A stretch of DNA of 64,000 nt from positions 186,001-250,000 of the forward strand of contig NZ_JANFQF010000007.1 in NCBI RefSeq assembly GCF_024438035.1. The letters are read 5' to 3'. The position numbers and the translations under genes were made by a program. The number at the start of each line of letters is the position of its first letter. The stretch's first letter is position 1. Positions 1 to 9,944 of this stretch are shown here, piece by piece. This DNA comes from Rhodococcus tibetensis. Lineage in GTDB: Bacteria > Actinomycetota > Actinomycetes > Mycobacteriales > Mycobacteriaceae. The notes beneath the pieces are model-generated. The model did not search any database and had not been told where the DNA came from. It worked only from the letters and a program-made list of their open reading frames with translations.

Positions 1-63
1 GACAAGTTCCGTTCCCTGCTCGAGGACCTCGGGCTCGACATCCCCAAGGAGTTGGACAAGTGA
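1..63 (+). CDS. prmC: Propane monooxygenase hydroxylase small subunit, C-terminal end (partial)
   Basis: Only the last 20 codons are in the window, ending with a TGA that overlaps the next gene's GTG start (GTGA). The tail [20 protein letters not shown] has no diagnostic motif. The assignment is inferred from position: in propane-utilising Rhodococcus, Gordonia and Mycobacterium the small hydroxylase subunit directly precedes the coupling protein. It would be half of the diiron (alpha-beta) hydroxylase that oxidises propane. Confidence 0.6.
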   Translation, partial: DKFRSLLEDLGLDIPKELDK

Positions 64-401
64 GCATGCAATTCGGATCGTCCACCGAGTTCTCCAACAT
101 GTGTGGCGTCACCTTGATGAACACCCCCATCGGCCGCGTCGTCGCGGAGGTGATGGGCGCCAAGGACGGTGTGGAGCTGACCGAGTACCCGTCGATGATC
201 CGCGTCGACGGCCAGAAGCTGCTCGACTTCGACTACGAGGAACTCACCGACGCCCTCGGCCAGGAATTCGACGGCTCCATCTTCGAGGAGATCAGCTCCA
301 CCCACTACGGGCGCATGGTCCACCTCGACGAGAAAACCCTGCTGTTCGCCAGCCCGGAGGACGCCGCCGAGTACATCGGATTCGACCTCACAGCGCAGTA
401 G
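60..401 (+). CDS. prmD: Propane monooxygenase coupling (effector) protein, MmoB/DmpM family
   Basis: A 113-residue protein of the usual size for the MmoB/DmpM family of small regulatory proteins. These lack cofactors and bind the diiron hydroxylase to control electron transfer and substrate access. The conserved VGVTLMNTP-like N-terminus (here [18 protein letters not shown]) and the 'YPSMIRVDG' segment fit the family. The GTG start at 60 overlaps the preceding stop by four bases, implying translational coupling; an ATG two codons later is the alternative. The downstream genes are the known companions of prm operons. Confidence 0.9.
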   Translation: MSMQFGSSTEFSNMCGVTLMNTPIGRVVAEVMGAKDGVELTEYPSMIRVDGQKLLDFDYEELTDALGQEFDGSIFEEISSTHYGRMVHLDEKTLLFASPEDAAEYIGFDLTAQ

Positions 402-480
402 ATGACAGCCGTCCGGGGCCACACAGGGTGGCCCCGGACACCCCCAGCCCACCCGAAAACCAGGACCAAGCGAGGACCCG

Positions 481-1527
481 ATGTATCAGAAGGACGGTCA
501 GAAGTATTTCATCGTGGACGGCCACGTACACGTCTGGGACGCCCGCGAGTCGAACCAGAAGAACGTGCACGGCAAGCAGTTCATCGACTGCTTCTACGAC
601 TATCACAAGAACCTCAGCCCCGAAGAGGTCGTGTGGGACTACGACACCTACACGTACTACGGCAGCGAACGCTTCGAGCGTGACATCTTCGTGGAGGGAT
701 ACGTCGACCACGCGATCTTCCAGGCCACCTTGCTCAGCGACTTCTACCACAACGGATTCGGGCGCACCGACGAGGCACTCGCCCTGGTCGCCAAGCACCC
801 CGGCAAACTGACCTACAACCACGCCTACGATCCCCGCCACGAGGAGGCCGGGCTCGAGCAGCTCCGCCGCGATGCCGACCGGATGAACCTGCAGGGCGTC
901 AAGCTCTACACCGCCGAATGGCACGGCGACTCCCGCGGCTACAAACTCGATGATCCCTGGTCCCGGCGCTACCTCGAAGAGTGCATCGAGTTGGGGATCA
1001 AGAACATTCACGTCCACAAGGGTCCGACGATCCGCCCCCTCGACCGCGACGCCTTCGACGTCTCGGACGTCGACAAGGTCGCCACCGACTACCTGGACCT
1101 GCGTTTCGTCGTCGAGCACGTGGGCCTGCCGCGGCTCGAGGACTTCTGCTGGATTGCCACCCAGGAGTCGAACGTGTACGGCGGCCTGGCGGTTGCCCTT
1201 CCGTTCATCCACACCCGGCCCCGCTACTTCGCCCAGATCATCGGCGAGCTGCTCTACTGGATCGGCGAGGACAAGATCCTGTTCGGCAGCGACTATGCGC
1301 TGTGGACCCCGAAGTGGCTGATCGAGAAGTTCGTCGACTTCCAGATCCCCGAGGACATGCAGGGCGAGTACGCCCCGATCACCGCCCCGCAGAAGCAGAA
1401 GATCCTCGGTCTCAACGCGGCAGCGCTGTACGACATCGACGTTCCCGCGGACCTGCGACTGGCCGAGCCGGCCGGGCAGGAAGGTGTGGAGGTCGCTGCC
1501 GGGGCCCAGGAGACCGTGTCGTCATGA
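481..1527 (+). CDS. Amidohydrolase family protein of the prm operon
   Basis: A 348-residue metal-dependent hydrolase of the amidohydrolase_2 (TIM-barrel) type. Visible motifs are the N-terminal HxH metal site (VDGHVHVWD, about residues 13-21), HVHKGP about residue 178, a mid-protein VVEHVGLPR segment and the C-terminal FGSDYALW Asp-containing motif. A gene like this follows prmD in other propane-monooxygenase operons. Its substrate is not known to me; a role in assembly of the monooxygenase rather than catabolism is plausible but is inference. RBS-like GAGG precedes the ATG. It ends ATGA with the next gene, indicating co-translation. Confidence 0.88.
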   Translation: MYQKDGQKYFIVDGHVHVWDARESNQKNVHGKQFIDCFYDYHKNLSPEEVVWDYDTYTYYGSERFERDIFVEGYVDHAIFQATLLSDFYHNGFGRTDEALALVAKHPGKLTYNHAYDPRHEEAGLEQLRRDADRMNLQGVKLYTAEWHGDSRGYKLDDPWSRRYLEECIELGIKNIHVHKGPTIRPLDRDAFDVSDVDKVATDYLDLRFVVEHVGLPRLEDFCWIATQESNVYGGLAVALPFIHTRPRYFAQIIGELLYWIGEDKILFGSDYALWTPKWLIEKFVDFQIPEDMQGEYAPITAPQKQKILGLNAAALYDIDVPADLRLAEPAGQEGVEVAAGAQETVSS

Positions 1528-2267
1528 CCGCCGCCGTTGCCTGCACCGAACAGGACGTGCTGATGGCCCTGTCGACGGTCACGGATCCGGAGCTGGACGA
1601 GCCGATCACCGATCTCGGGTTCGTCCGGTCGGTCACCCTCGACGACGACGGGGTCACCGTTCATCTCCGGCTGCCCACCGCGTTCTGCTCGCCGAACTTC
1701 GCCTACCTCATGGCCTCCGACGCCCTCGACGCCCTGCATCTGATCGAGGACATCGGCGAGGTACGGGTGCTGCTCGACGACCACCACGACAGCGACAAGA
1801 TCAACGCCGGCCTCGCGGCCGACGCCGGATACGTCGGGACGTTCGGCTCCGAGGCGGAGGAGAGTCTGCACGAACTGCGCCGAACTTTTCTGTCCAAGTC
1901 GCACGCCGCGGCGATGGAGCGGTGCGTCGAGGCGCACCTGAAGACCACCGACATGGGTGTGAACGAGATTTACCGACTCGTTCTCAGCGACCTCGCTCCC
2001 GGAAAAGCGAAGGCCGCGTTGCTGCGACGCCGAATCCGCATCGGGTTGAGCATCTGCCCGGTCAGCCCGGTGTTCGTCGACGACGACGGCAAACGCATAC
2101 CCGCGGAGTCGGTGCCCATGCGGCTTCGCTTCGCCAAGTCGGTGCGCATCTCGATGGAAGGCAACGCCCACTTCTGCCGCGGCCTGCTGGCTACCCGTTA
2201 CGCCGACAACGAATCCGTCGGCGTCACACCGCGAATCACCAACCTCAGAACCAGGAGCCCGCGATGA
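1524..2267 (+). CDS. DUF59 (MIP18-like) iron-sulfur assembly-type protein of the prm operon
   Basis: A 247-residue protein. Residues about 8-85 form a DUF59/MIP18-like domain (VLMALSTVTDPELDEPITDLGFVRSV), the fold used by SufT and PaaD proteins in Fe-S or metal-centre maturation. The remaining 160 residues are not recognised and are longer than in simple DUF59 proteins. The ATG at 1524 overlaps the amidohydrolase stop and the TGA at 2265 overlaps the adh1 ATG, so it sits inside a tightly coupled operon. A role in metallation of the diiron hydroxylase is inferred from the family and context only. Confidence 0.82.
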   Translation: MTAAVACTEQDVLMALSTVTDPELDEPITDLGFVRSVTLDDDGVTVHLRLPTAFCSPNFAYLMASDALDALHLIEDIGEVRVLLDDHHDSDKINAGLAADAGYVGTFGSEAEESLHELRRTFLSKSHAAAMERCVEAHLKTTDMGVNEIYRLVLSDLAPGKAKAALLRRRIRIGLSICPVSPVFVDDDGKRIPAESVPMRLRFAKSVRISMEGNAHFCRGLLATRYADNESVGVTPRITNLRTRSPR

Positions 2268-3289
2268 AGGCCGTGCAAGTGGTGGGATACCACACCAAGC
2301 TGCAGCTCACCGACATTCCCGAACCCACGATCGAGGGCCCCCTCGATGTCATTGTGCGCATCGGCGGAGCCGGCGTGTGCCGCACCGACCTGCACGTCCT
2401 CGAAGGTCAGTGGGAGGAGAAGACCGGTGTCGCGCTGCCGTACACGATCGGCCACGAGAACGCCGGCTGGGTGCACGCCGTTGGCGACGCCGTCAGCAAT
2501 GTGACGGTCGGCGACAAGGTGATCCTGCACCCGCTCATCACGTGCGGGTTGTGCCGGGCGTGCCGTTTCGGTGACGACGTCCACTGCCAGAACAGCAAGT
2601 TCCCCGGCATCGACGTCAACGGCGGGTACGCCGAATATCTGCACACCACCGCCCGTAGCGTGGTCCGGATCGACGACTCGCTCGAACCGGCCGACGTCGC
2701 CGCCCTCGCCGACGCAGGCCTGACTGCGTACCACGCCGTCGCCAAGGTCGCCAAGACTACCCGGCCCGGAGACGTGTGCGTGGTGATCGGGGCCGGCGGA
2801 CTCGGCCACATCGGGATCCAGGTCCTGAAGGCCATCTCCGGTGTCACCGTGGTCGTGCTCGACCGCAACCCCGCGGCCGTCGAACTCGCCGTGAAGATCG
2901 GCGCAGACCACGGCATCGTCGCCGACGGCACCCACATTCAGCAGGTGCTCGACCTGACCGGCGGGCACGGCGCCGAAGCCGTCGTCGACTTTGTCGGCGA
3001 GGGCGGCGCGACCCGGGAAGGGATCGCGATGCTGCGCCGCGCCGGGAACTACTACGTCGTCGGCTACGGCGAGAACATCGACGTACCAACCATCGACGTG
3101 ATCTCCACCGAGATCAACTTCATCGGAAACCTCGTCGGCTCCTACAACGATCTGCAGGAGCTCATGACCCTTGCCGCCCAGGGCAAGGTCACTCTGCACA
3201 CCACCCGGTACCGGCTCGAGGACTTCCAGCAAGCACTCGACGATCTCGATGCCGGGCGGGTGCGCGGCCGGGCGATTCTCGTCCCGTAG
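2264..3289 (+). CDS. adh1: NAD+-dependent secondary alcohol dehydrogenase (zinc-type)
   Basis: A 341-residue medium-chain zinc alcohol dehydrogenase. The catalytic zinc ligands lie in GVCRTDLH and GHENAGWV. The structural zinc loop has the four-cysteine pattern [15 protein letters not shown], and the Rossmann motif is GAGGLGHIG about residue 174. In Gordonia sp. TY-5 an adjacent adh1 oxidises 2-propanol to acetone after subterminal propane oxidation; the same role is inferred here from identical placement. The ATG at 2264 overlaps the preceding gene's stop. Confidence 0.9.
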   Translation: MKAVQVVGYHTKLQLTDIPEPTIEGPLDVIVRIGGAGVCRTDLHVLEGQWEEKTGVALPYTIGHENAGWVHAVGDAVSNVTVGDKVILHPLITCGLCRACRFGDDVHCQNSKFPGIDVNGGYAEYLHTTARSVVRIDDSLEPADVAALADAGLTAYHAVAKVAKTTRPGDVCVVIGAGGLGHIGIQVLKAISGVTVVVLDRNPAAVELAVKIGADHGIVADGTHIQQVLDLTGGHGAEAVVDFVGEGGATREGIAMLRRAGNYYVVGYGENIDVPTIDVISTEINFIGNLVGSYNDLQELMTLAAQGKVTLHTTRYRLEDFQQALDDLDAGRVRGRAILVP

Positions 3290-4984
<1,695 letters not shown>

Positions 4985-4995
4985 AGCGGACCAAT

Positions 4996-5031
4996 GGGTC
5001 ACCGCCTCGACTGCCCTGGGGGCGGTGACCC
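4996..5031 (+). terminator. Hairpin closing the prm operon
   Basis: GGGTCACCGCC (4996-5006) pairs perfectly with GGCGGTGACCC (5021-5031) across a 14-nt loop, and the hairpin is followed by a short CCCTTTCCCC run. It starts 12 bases after the chaperonin stop. The T-tract is poor, so efficiency is uncertain. Confidence 0.7.
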
Positions 5032-5083
5032 CCTTTCCCCGTTCCAGCGGTGAGGCATTCGTCCGAAAGAAGGTGAGTTATCG

Positions 5084-5410
5084 ATGATTTTCATCGTGGT
5101 CAAGTTCAAGGTCCTCGACAAGTACCGGAACGATTGGTTGCTCGTCACCAAGGAGTTCACCGACGCGACCCGGTCCGAGCCGGGCAATCTCTGGTTCGAA
5201 TGGCATCGCAGCGCAGACGATCCCGCTGAATTCGTGCTGATCGAGGCGTTCCGGGACGGGCAGGCCGGCTCCGACCACGTGAGCGCCGACCACTTTCGCA
5301 AAGGGCTGGACGCGATGCGCCCGGCACTGAGCGAGACACCGCGCATCATCCACATCGAACTGCCCGGCGACGACTGGGCCCGGATGGGCGAGCTGGAGAT
5401 CAGCCGGTAA
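5084..5410 (+). CDS. Antibiotic biosynthesis monooxygenase (ABM) domain protein
   Basis: A 108-residue single-domain protein of the ABM/YgiN dimeric ferredoxin-like fold. The pattern is an N-terminal beta strand (MIFIVVKFKVLDKYRNDWL), then TRSEPGNLWFEWHRSADDPAEFVLIEAFRDGQAGSDHVSADHF. Such proteins act as cofactor-less monooxygenases on quinone-like substrates or as heme-linked enzymes; the substrate here is unknown. A good RBS (AAGAAGG) precedes the ATG. It is 100 bases beyond the chaperonin, after a hairpin, and in the same direction as the FAD oxidase 50 bases downstream. Confidence 0.85.
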   Translation: MIFIVVKFKVLDKYRNDWLLVTKEFTDATRSEPGNLWFEWHRSADDPAEFVLIEAFRDGQAGSDHVSADHFRKGLDAMRPALSETPRIIHIELPGDDWARMGELEISR

Positions 5411-5462
5411 CCCGGCGTGGTGCACAACCTGACGAGAACCCATCAGTGTGGAAGGACAATGC

Positions 5463-6833
5463 ATGACCGTGGTGTCGACCGGTCCCGTCGCGGATCTGGT
5501 TGCGGGACTGGGTGATGCCGTGGTGACCGACAGCGCCACCATGATCGCCTACACCCGAGACCAGTCGTTGCTCTCGCCCTCCGGCCGCCCGCTTGCGGTG
5601 GTCCGCGCCCGATCCACCGAGCACGTCGTGACGGCGCTGAAAACCGCTCATCAATACGGTATTCCGGTCGTGACGAGGGGAGCGGGCACCGGCCTGGCCG
5701 GCGGGGCCAACGCGATCGACGGCTGTATCGTGCTCAGTACCGAGAAACTCAACCGCATTCTTGCGATCGACGAACAGTCCCGCATCGCCACGGTCGAGCC
5801 GGGAGTGATCAACGGTGATCTCGCGGCCGCCGCGGCGGAGCGCGGCCTGTGGTACGTCCCCGACCCCGGTAGTCGCGCCGTTTCCACGATCGGGGGGAAT
5901 CTCGCAACCAACGCAGGCGGGGCGTGTTGCGCGAAATACGGGGTCACCGGTGACCACGTCGCCCGGATCAAGGCGGTGCTCGCTGACGGCCGGATCATCC
6001 ACACCGGCGCCGCCACCCGCAAGAATGTCGCCGGATTGAACCTGACTCAACTGCTGGTCGGTTCCGAGGGCACCCTGGCCGTCATCGTCGAGGCGACCAT
6101 GCGGCTGCGCCGAACACCGACGCACACGGCGACCGTCGTAGCGGCCTTCTCCGATCCTGTTCGGGCGGTCGATGCGGTGATGGCGATTCAGGCGGTGGCC
6201 GACCCGAGCCTGGTCGAACTCATGGACCGCACGACGATCGCAGCGGTCAACGACATGACCCACATGGGCCTCGACGAGACGGCCGGCGCGCTGCTGCTGA
6301 TCCAATGCGACGGTGACGCGGCCGCCGCGGAGGCGCAGCGCAGCGCGGACGCGTGTCGTGCCTCCGGGGCCACCGAGTTGTACTCGAGCACCGACCCCGC
6401 CGAAGGTGACGCCCTCATGCAGGCCCGCCGTGTCGCGCTGACCGCCCTCGAACGCCGCGGCAGCACACTGCTCGACGATGTGGCCGTGCCGGTGCCCCGG
6501 CTGCCCCACATGCTCGACGCGATTGCCCGTATCGCCGACCGCCACCACTTGCTCATCGGCACTTTCGGGCACGCCGCCGACGGCAACCTGCATCCCACCA
6601 TAGTGTTCGACCCCGCAGATCCCGACGCCACCGAACGGGCACACCAGGCCTTCGACGAGATGGTGACGCGATGCTTGGCGCTGGGCGGTTCCATCACGGG
6701 CGAGCACGGCGTCGGCGACCTCAAACGCCCCTACCTCGAACCCATGCTCGGCTCGGTGGAAACGTCCCTGATGGCAGGAATCAAGGCCGCCTTCGACCCC
6801 ACCGGAATTCTCAATCCGGGACGTGCGATATGA
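5463..6833 (+). CDS. FAD-linked oxidase, GlcD/D-lactate dehydrogenase type
   Basis: A 456-residue flavoprotein of the FAD_binding_4 plus FAD-oxidase_C architecture. The FAD-binding segments RGAGTGLAGGANA (about residue 75) and DPGSRAVSTIGGNLATNAGG (about residue 136) are clear. The C-terminal domain has GTFGHAADGNLHPTI and GEHGVGDLKRPYL. The family oxidises 2-hydroxyacids such as glycolate or lactate. An upstream in-frame GTG at 5448 exists, but the RBS GGAAGGA lies just before the ATG at 5463, so that start is chosen. It overlaps the next small gene by four bases. Specific substrate is not determinable. Confidence 0.88.
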   Translation: MTVVSTGPVADLVAGLGDAVVTDSATMIAYTRDQSLLSPSGRPLAVVRARSTEHVVTALKTAHQYGIPVVTRGAGTGLAGGANAIDGCIVLSTEKLNRILAIDEQSRIATVEPGVINGDLAAAAAERGLWYVPDPGSRAVSTIGGNLATNAGGACCAKYGVTGDHVARIKAVLADGRIIHTGAATRKNVAGLNLTQLLVGSEGTLAVIVEATMRLRRTPTHTATVVAAFSDPVRAVDAVMAIQAVADPSLVELMDRTTIAAVNDMTHMGLDETAGALLLIQCDGDAAAAEAQRSADACRASGATELYSSTDPAEGDALMQARRVALTALERRGSTLLDDVAVPVPRLPHMLDAIARIADRHHLLIGTFGHAADGNLHPTIVFDPADPDATERAHQAFDEMVTRCLALGGSITGEHGVGDLKRPYLEPMLGSVETSLMAGIKAAFDPTGILNPGRAI

Positions 6834-7018
6834 CACCCACGAAACCACACGTCCGATCGAAGCGGGACGACGACCTCGTCCTGGAGTTCGGCAACCGGTG
6901 GGCAGTGTTCGGCGGCGGCAGCGCCGAAGACATCTTCGTCACGTTCGGGTGGACCGAGGCGCAGTACTTCGAGCGCCTGCAGGTCCTGGCCGGACGCCGT
7001 TTCCCGCCCCCGCGCTGA
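6830..7018 (+). CDS. Small conserved protein, DUF3263-like (62 aa)
   Basis: A 62-residue protein, RDDDLVLEFGNRWAVFGGGSAEDIFVTFGWTEAQYFERLQVL, resembling the short actinobacterial DUF3263 proteins with their conserved FGW-x(3)-YF core. No catalytic motif is visible. Its ATG overlaps the FAD oxidase stop (ATGA), so it is very likely co-translated with it. Function unknown. Confidence 0.7.
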   Translation: MTPTKPHVRSKRDDDLVLEFGNRWAVFGGGSAEDIFVTFGWTEAQYFERLQVLAGRRFPPPR

Positions 7019-7038
7019 TCCCGGTCCTCCACCACCCC

Positions 7039-7070
7039 GTCTCATATTGAGACCCGTCTCACATCGAGAC
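7039..7070. promoter_or_regulatory. Tandem palindromes upstream of the AcoR/MimR-like activator
   Basis: Two 15-bp inverted repeats with the same outer half-sites sit side by side: GTCTCATATTGAGAC (7039-7053, perfect six-base arms) and GTCTCACATCGAGAC (7056-7070, perfect five-base arms). Centres are 17 bp apart, about 1.6 helical turns. They precede the activator start and are a likely dimer-binding operator, probably autoregulatory (inference). Confidence 0.6.
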
Positions 7071-7120
7071 GACGTACCCTCAACTACGTGAGAGGTGGAG
7101 AATCGGGGCGTAAATACAGC

Positions 7121-8869
7121 ATGACCAGCAAGGATCTACAGAAGGCGCGAGAGCTGTTCCTCGCCGACGACGGCCTCGACAGCTCCGTTCGCCAGCCCAT
7201 CTCGTACTCGTGGCAGCGATCGAAGTCGCTCAAGGTGCGCCCCGACCAACTCGACCTCCCATTCGTACGAGAGCCGAATCTGGACTGCCCTCTCGTGGCG
7301 GCAGCCGAACCCGTCCTGCGGCAACTCGCGGACGGACTGGTCGACGAACCGGTGAGCGTCATCCTCACCTCGGCTGACGGAGTGATCTTGACCAGGATCA
7401 CCGCCAGCCGACGACTCAATCGCACACTCGACGACGTCCAACTGATACCCGGTTACAGCTACTCGGAAGAATTCGCCGGGACCAACGGCATCGGCACCAC
7501 TCTCGAAACCCGCAAGCCCACCCTGGTGACCGGCGCCGAGCACTACGCCGACTGTCTCGGGCAACTGGCGTGCGCCGGTGTCCCGATCACCCATCCGATG
7601 TCCGGCGCCCTCGTCGGCGCGCTCGATCTCACCGGCTGGGTAGAGGACGGTGGCCCGCTGTTGACCACCCTCGCCAAATCCGCGACGGCTCAGATCGAAG
7701 GCCGCCTCCTGGCACAGGCCAGTGCGGACCAGACCGCGTTACTCAACGCCTATCTGAAGGCCTGTCGACGGTCACCCCAAACGGGGGTGTTGGCGCTCGG
7801 CGACGACGTCGTTCTCGTCAACCGAAAACTACGCGTGGCACTGGATGCCCAGGATCAGGGCGCGTTGCTCGAGCACGCCGTGGACCTGAGCGGCGCTCCG
7901 GCCACCCAACGACACATCGTCGCCCTGCCCAGCGGGCAGACGGCCCGGCTGTCCTCGGTCGAGGACTTCGGGCTCGGGGCCCGACGGCAGATGGCCTTGT
8001 TCTACGTACATCTGCTGGAGATCCCCACATCGGGATCCCCTGCTCTGGAGAGCATCCGCGTCTTGCCCGGAATCACCGGCACCAGCGCGTCCTGGCGCCG
8101 CAGTTGCCAGCAGATCGCTCGCTGCGCACGCGAACAACAGTGGGTCACCGTCTCCGGCGAAGCCGGAAGCGGCCGAGCATCAGCTCTCAAAGCTGTTGCC
8201 ATCGAACACATTCCCACCCGCACACGGATCTTCACGGTGGCCGAACTCGCGGGCGACAGCGCCGGCCTGCCGGCACTCGAACAGGAACTCGGACAAGACC
8301 GATTCAGCGTCATCCTGCGCGACATCGACCTCCTCGGTGAGTCGCACCTGCGGACTGTCGCCGACCTCGTTCAAGGACGCGAACACGCCGGATGGATCGG
8401 CGCGACCATCGGCGGAACCGATCACAACACCGACCTCGACACGCTGATCCTTCCCCACTTCAGCCATACCGTCACCATGCCCGCGCTGCGTCATCGCATC
8501 GACGATCTGCACAGTCTGGTACCGCATCTGCTGCGACAGCTCGGTCGCGGCGCAGAGTTGTCTCTCTCGCCGGCAGCGATGCGTCAACTCTGCAAGTACA
8601 GCTGGCCCGGAAACGTCACCGAACTCCGGCAGGTTCTGCATGAGGTGGTCCAGCGTCAGCGCTCCGGTGTCATCGAGGTCGATCAGCTACCCCCGATGTG
8701 CCGGTCCCTGAGCCGTCACACCCTGACCCAGATCGAAGCCCTCGAGCGCGACGCCATCGTGCGCAGTCTCGAAGAGAATCACGGCAACAAGAAGGCAGCG
8801 GCAACAGCTCTCGGCATTTCGCGGGCCACCATCTACCGCAAGATCAAGGAATTCGGAATCGACATCTGA
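7121..8869 (+). CDS. AcoR/MimR-like GAF-AAA-Fis transcriptional activator
   Basis: About 582 residues with the layout of bacterial enhancer-binding proteins: GAF-like sensor (about residues 60-200, with GYSYSEEFAGTNGIGTTLE), AAA+ region (about 300-510) and Fis-type HTH at the C-terminus (NKKAAATALGISRATIYRKIKEFGI). The Walker A is degenerate (GEAGSGRAS, Arg where Lys is expected), Walker B is reduced to VILRDIDL, and no GAFTGA sigma-54 contact loop is visible. This agrees with actinobacteria lacking sigma-54. MimR, of this family, activates the mycobacterial mim operon, so it may control prm here. An in-frame GTG at 7088 is the alternative start; neither has a good RBS. Confidence 0.85.
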   Translation: MTSKDLQKARELFLADDGLDSSVRQPISYSWQRSKSLKVRPDQLDLPFVREPNLDCPLVAAAEPVLRQLADGLVDEPVSVILTSADGVILTRITASRRLNRTLDDVQLIPGYSYSEEFAGTNGIGTTLETRKPTLVTGAEHYADCLGQLACAGVPITHPMSGALVGALDLTGWVEDGGPLLTTLAKSATAQIEGRLLAQASADQTALLNAYLKACRRSPQTGVLALGDDVVLVNRKLRVALDAQDQGALLEHAVDLSGAPATQRHIVALPSGQTARLSSVEDFGLGARRQMALFYVHLLEIPTSGSPALESIRVLPGITGTSASWRRSCQQIARCAREQQWVTVSGEAGSGRASALKAVAIEHIPTRTRIFTVAELAGDSAGLPALEQELGQDRFSVILRDIDLLGESHLRTVADLVQGREHAGWIGATIGGTDHNTDLDTLILPHFSHTVTMPALRHRIDDLHSLVPHLLRQLGRGAELSLSPAAMRQLCKYSWPGNVTELRQVLHEVVQRQRSGVIEVDQLPPMCRSLSRHTLTQIEALERDAIVRSLEENHGNKKAAATALGISRATIYRKIKEFGIDI

Positions 8870-8994
8870 CGCCCTCCCGCTATGCGCCCCGCCACAATGC
8901 GCTCGGCACGAGGACGGCATCGACCGCAAGTGGTCGTCGTCCGACCGTCTCCGTCTGCGATCGGCCAGGGTGACACGAGGCCCTTCGGGGGACG

Positions 8995-9011
8995 TGTCAG
9001 GAAATGAGACA
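8995..9011. promoter_or_regulatory. Imperfect palindrome with a TGAGAC half-site
   Basis: TGTCAGGAAATGAGACA is an imperfect inverted repeat whose right half TGAGAC matches the half-sites of the palindromes at 7039-7070. It lies between the activator and the next small operon (start 9135), so it could be a control site for that operon. No experimental motif was available to compare. Confidence 0.35.
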
Positions 9012-9134
9012 GGCAGCGCGCCCCAGCCGGCGGATCATGAGGTCAGAAAGCAAGCCCCGCACGGAACAGCAATCAGTGAGGGGCAACCGTTTCCGAGACC
9101 CGAGACGCGAACGCGGCGATGTGGAGGACCACCC

Positions 9135-9377
9135 ATGAAGATGAACCCGCCTAGCGCGGAGACCTACCCGAAATGCCCACGCAGCACCTCCCGGGTGTGG
9201 TTGGTCGCTGCGCTTGCCCACACCCGCGAACCCGCCGATCGTCCCGCCGTACGTGACGATCTGATGCGGACCTGGGTCCCGGAGTCCGGCAGCGGTTACA
9301 GCACCTGCGACGGCCGGCGCCGTGCGACCTGGGCGCAATTGCACTCCCAGTTCGATCTCGTCGAGGTGACCCCATGA
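9135..9377 (+). CDS. Hypothetical protein (80 aa), first of a two-gene unit
   Basis: An 80-residue protein starting KMNPPSAETYPKCPRSTSRVWLVAALAHTREPADRPAVRDDLMRTWVPESG. I do not recognise a family. RBS GTGGAGG sits 8 bases before the ATG, and its TGA overlaps the next gene's ATG (ATGA), supporting that it is real and co-translated. The Trp/Tyr-containing C-terminus gives no motif. Confidence 0.6.
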   Translation: MKMNPPSAETYPKCPRSTSRVWLVAALAHTREPADRPAVRDDLMRTWVPESGSGYSTCDGRRRATWAQLHSQFDLVEVTP

Positions 9378-9760
9378 CAACCCCCTGCGCTATCCGGCCC
9401 GCCCCGGACCGCCGCTCACCAAGGATGAAACGGTCCGCGGCGACGGCGGTGCAGGAACAACTGGCCCGGGAAGACGCTGCGGAAGACGCGCAACGCTTGT
9501 CCCCCGATGACCGAACGACGTGTCCACTGCACCGACGGTGGATCCACCAATGCGTCGCCTCACCGGCACACGTCAACGCCATTACGCGGCACAGGTGGTG
9601 CCGTCGATGCGCCGTGCCGCTGATCGTGACTGTGGACGAGATTGCACGGACAGTAACGATGGTCTGTCCGTCCTGCGGTCACGGTGGCAGCCCCGCCACC
9701 ACACGATTGGTATCCGCCTGCTGCGCCAGCCTCATCCGAGCAACCGACCCACGACACTAG
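9374..9760 (+). CDS. Hypothetical Cys-rich, putative zinc-binding protein (128 aa)
   Basis: A 128-residue protein with two cysteine clusters: CPLHRRWIHQC and, after a gap, HRWCRRC, then MVCPSCGHGG. The CxxC pairs (WCRRC and CPSC) about 30 residues apart resemble a zinc ribbon; this is a structural inference. The ATG overlaps the preceding stop. No homologue is recognised. After its stop the same frame stays open to 9934 and encodes a hydrophobic stretch (SAVTVLVIAAGAVTFAVG) with no start codon, so the 9761-9934 interval may hold a membrane-protein remnant. Confidence 0.6.
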   Translation: MTTPCAIRPAPDRRSPRMKRSAATAVQEQLAREDAAEDAQRLSPDDRTTCPLHRRWIHQCVASPAHVNAITRHRWCRRCAVPLIVTVDEIARTVTMVCPSCGHGGSPATTRLVSACCASLIRATDPRH

Positions 9761-9944
9761 ACGCGGAGCGAAAGACCGCTTCGGAACCACCACTTCTCTC
9801 CACGGCCCAACCCCGGTGCTGCTCCTCATGCGGGCGCGACTGTTGCCTCGGTCCTTCTGTCGCCGGGCGTGTTCCGCTCGGCCGTCACCGTGCTGGTCAT
9901 CGCCGCAGGCGCGGTGACCTTCGCCGTCGGATAGACGGAGGCGC

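Noticed and set aside
388-1212. Long minus-strand open frame opposite the amidohydrolase
   Set aside because: Its protein is Val/Asp/Gly-rich with no family-like motif, and the plus-strand frame carries clear metal-binding motifs; it is a GC-driven shadow.
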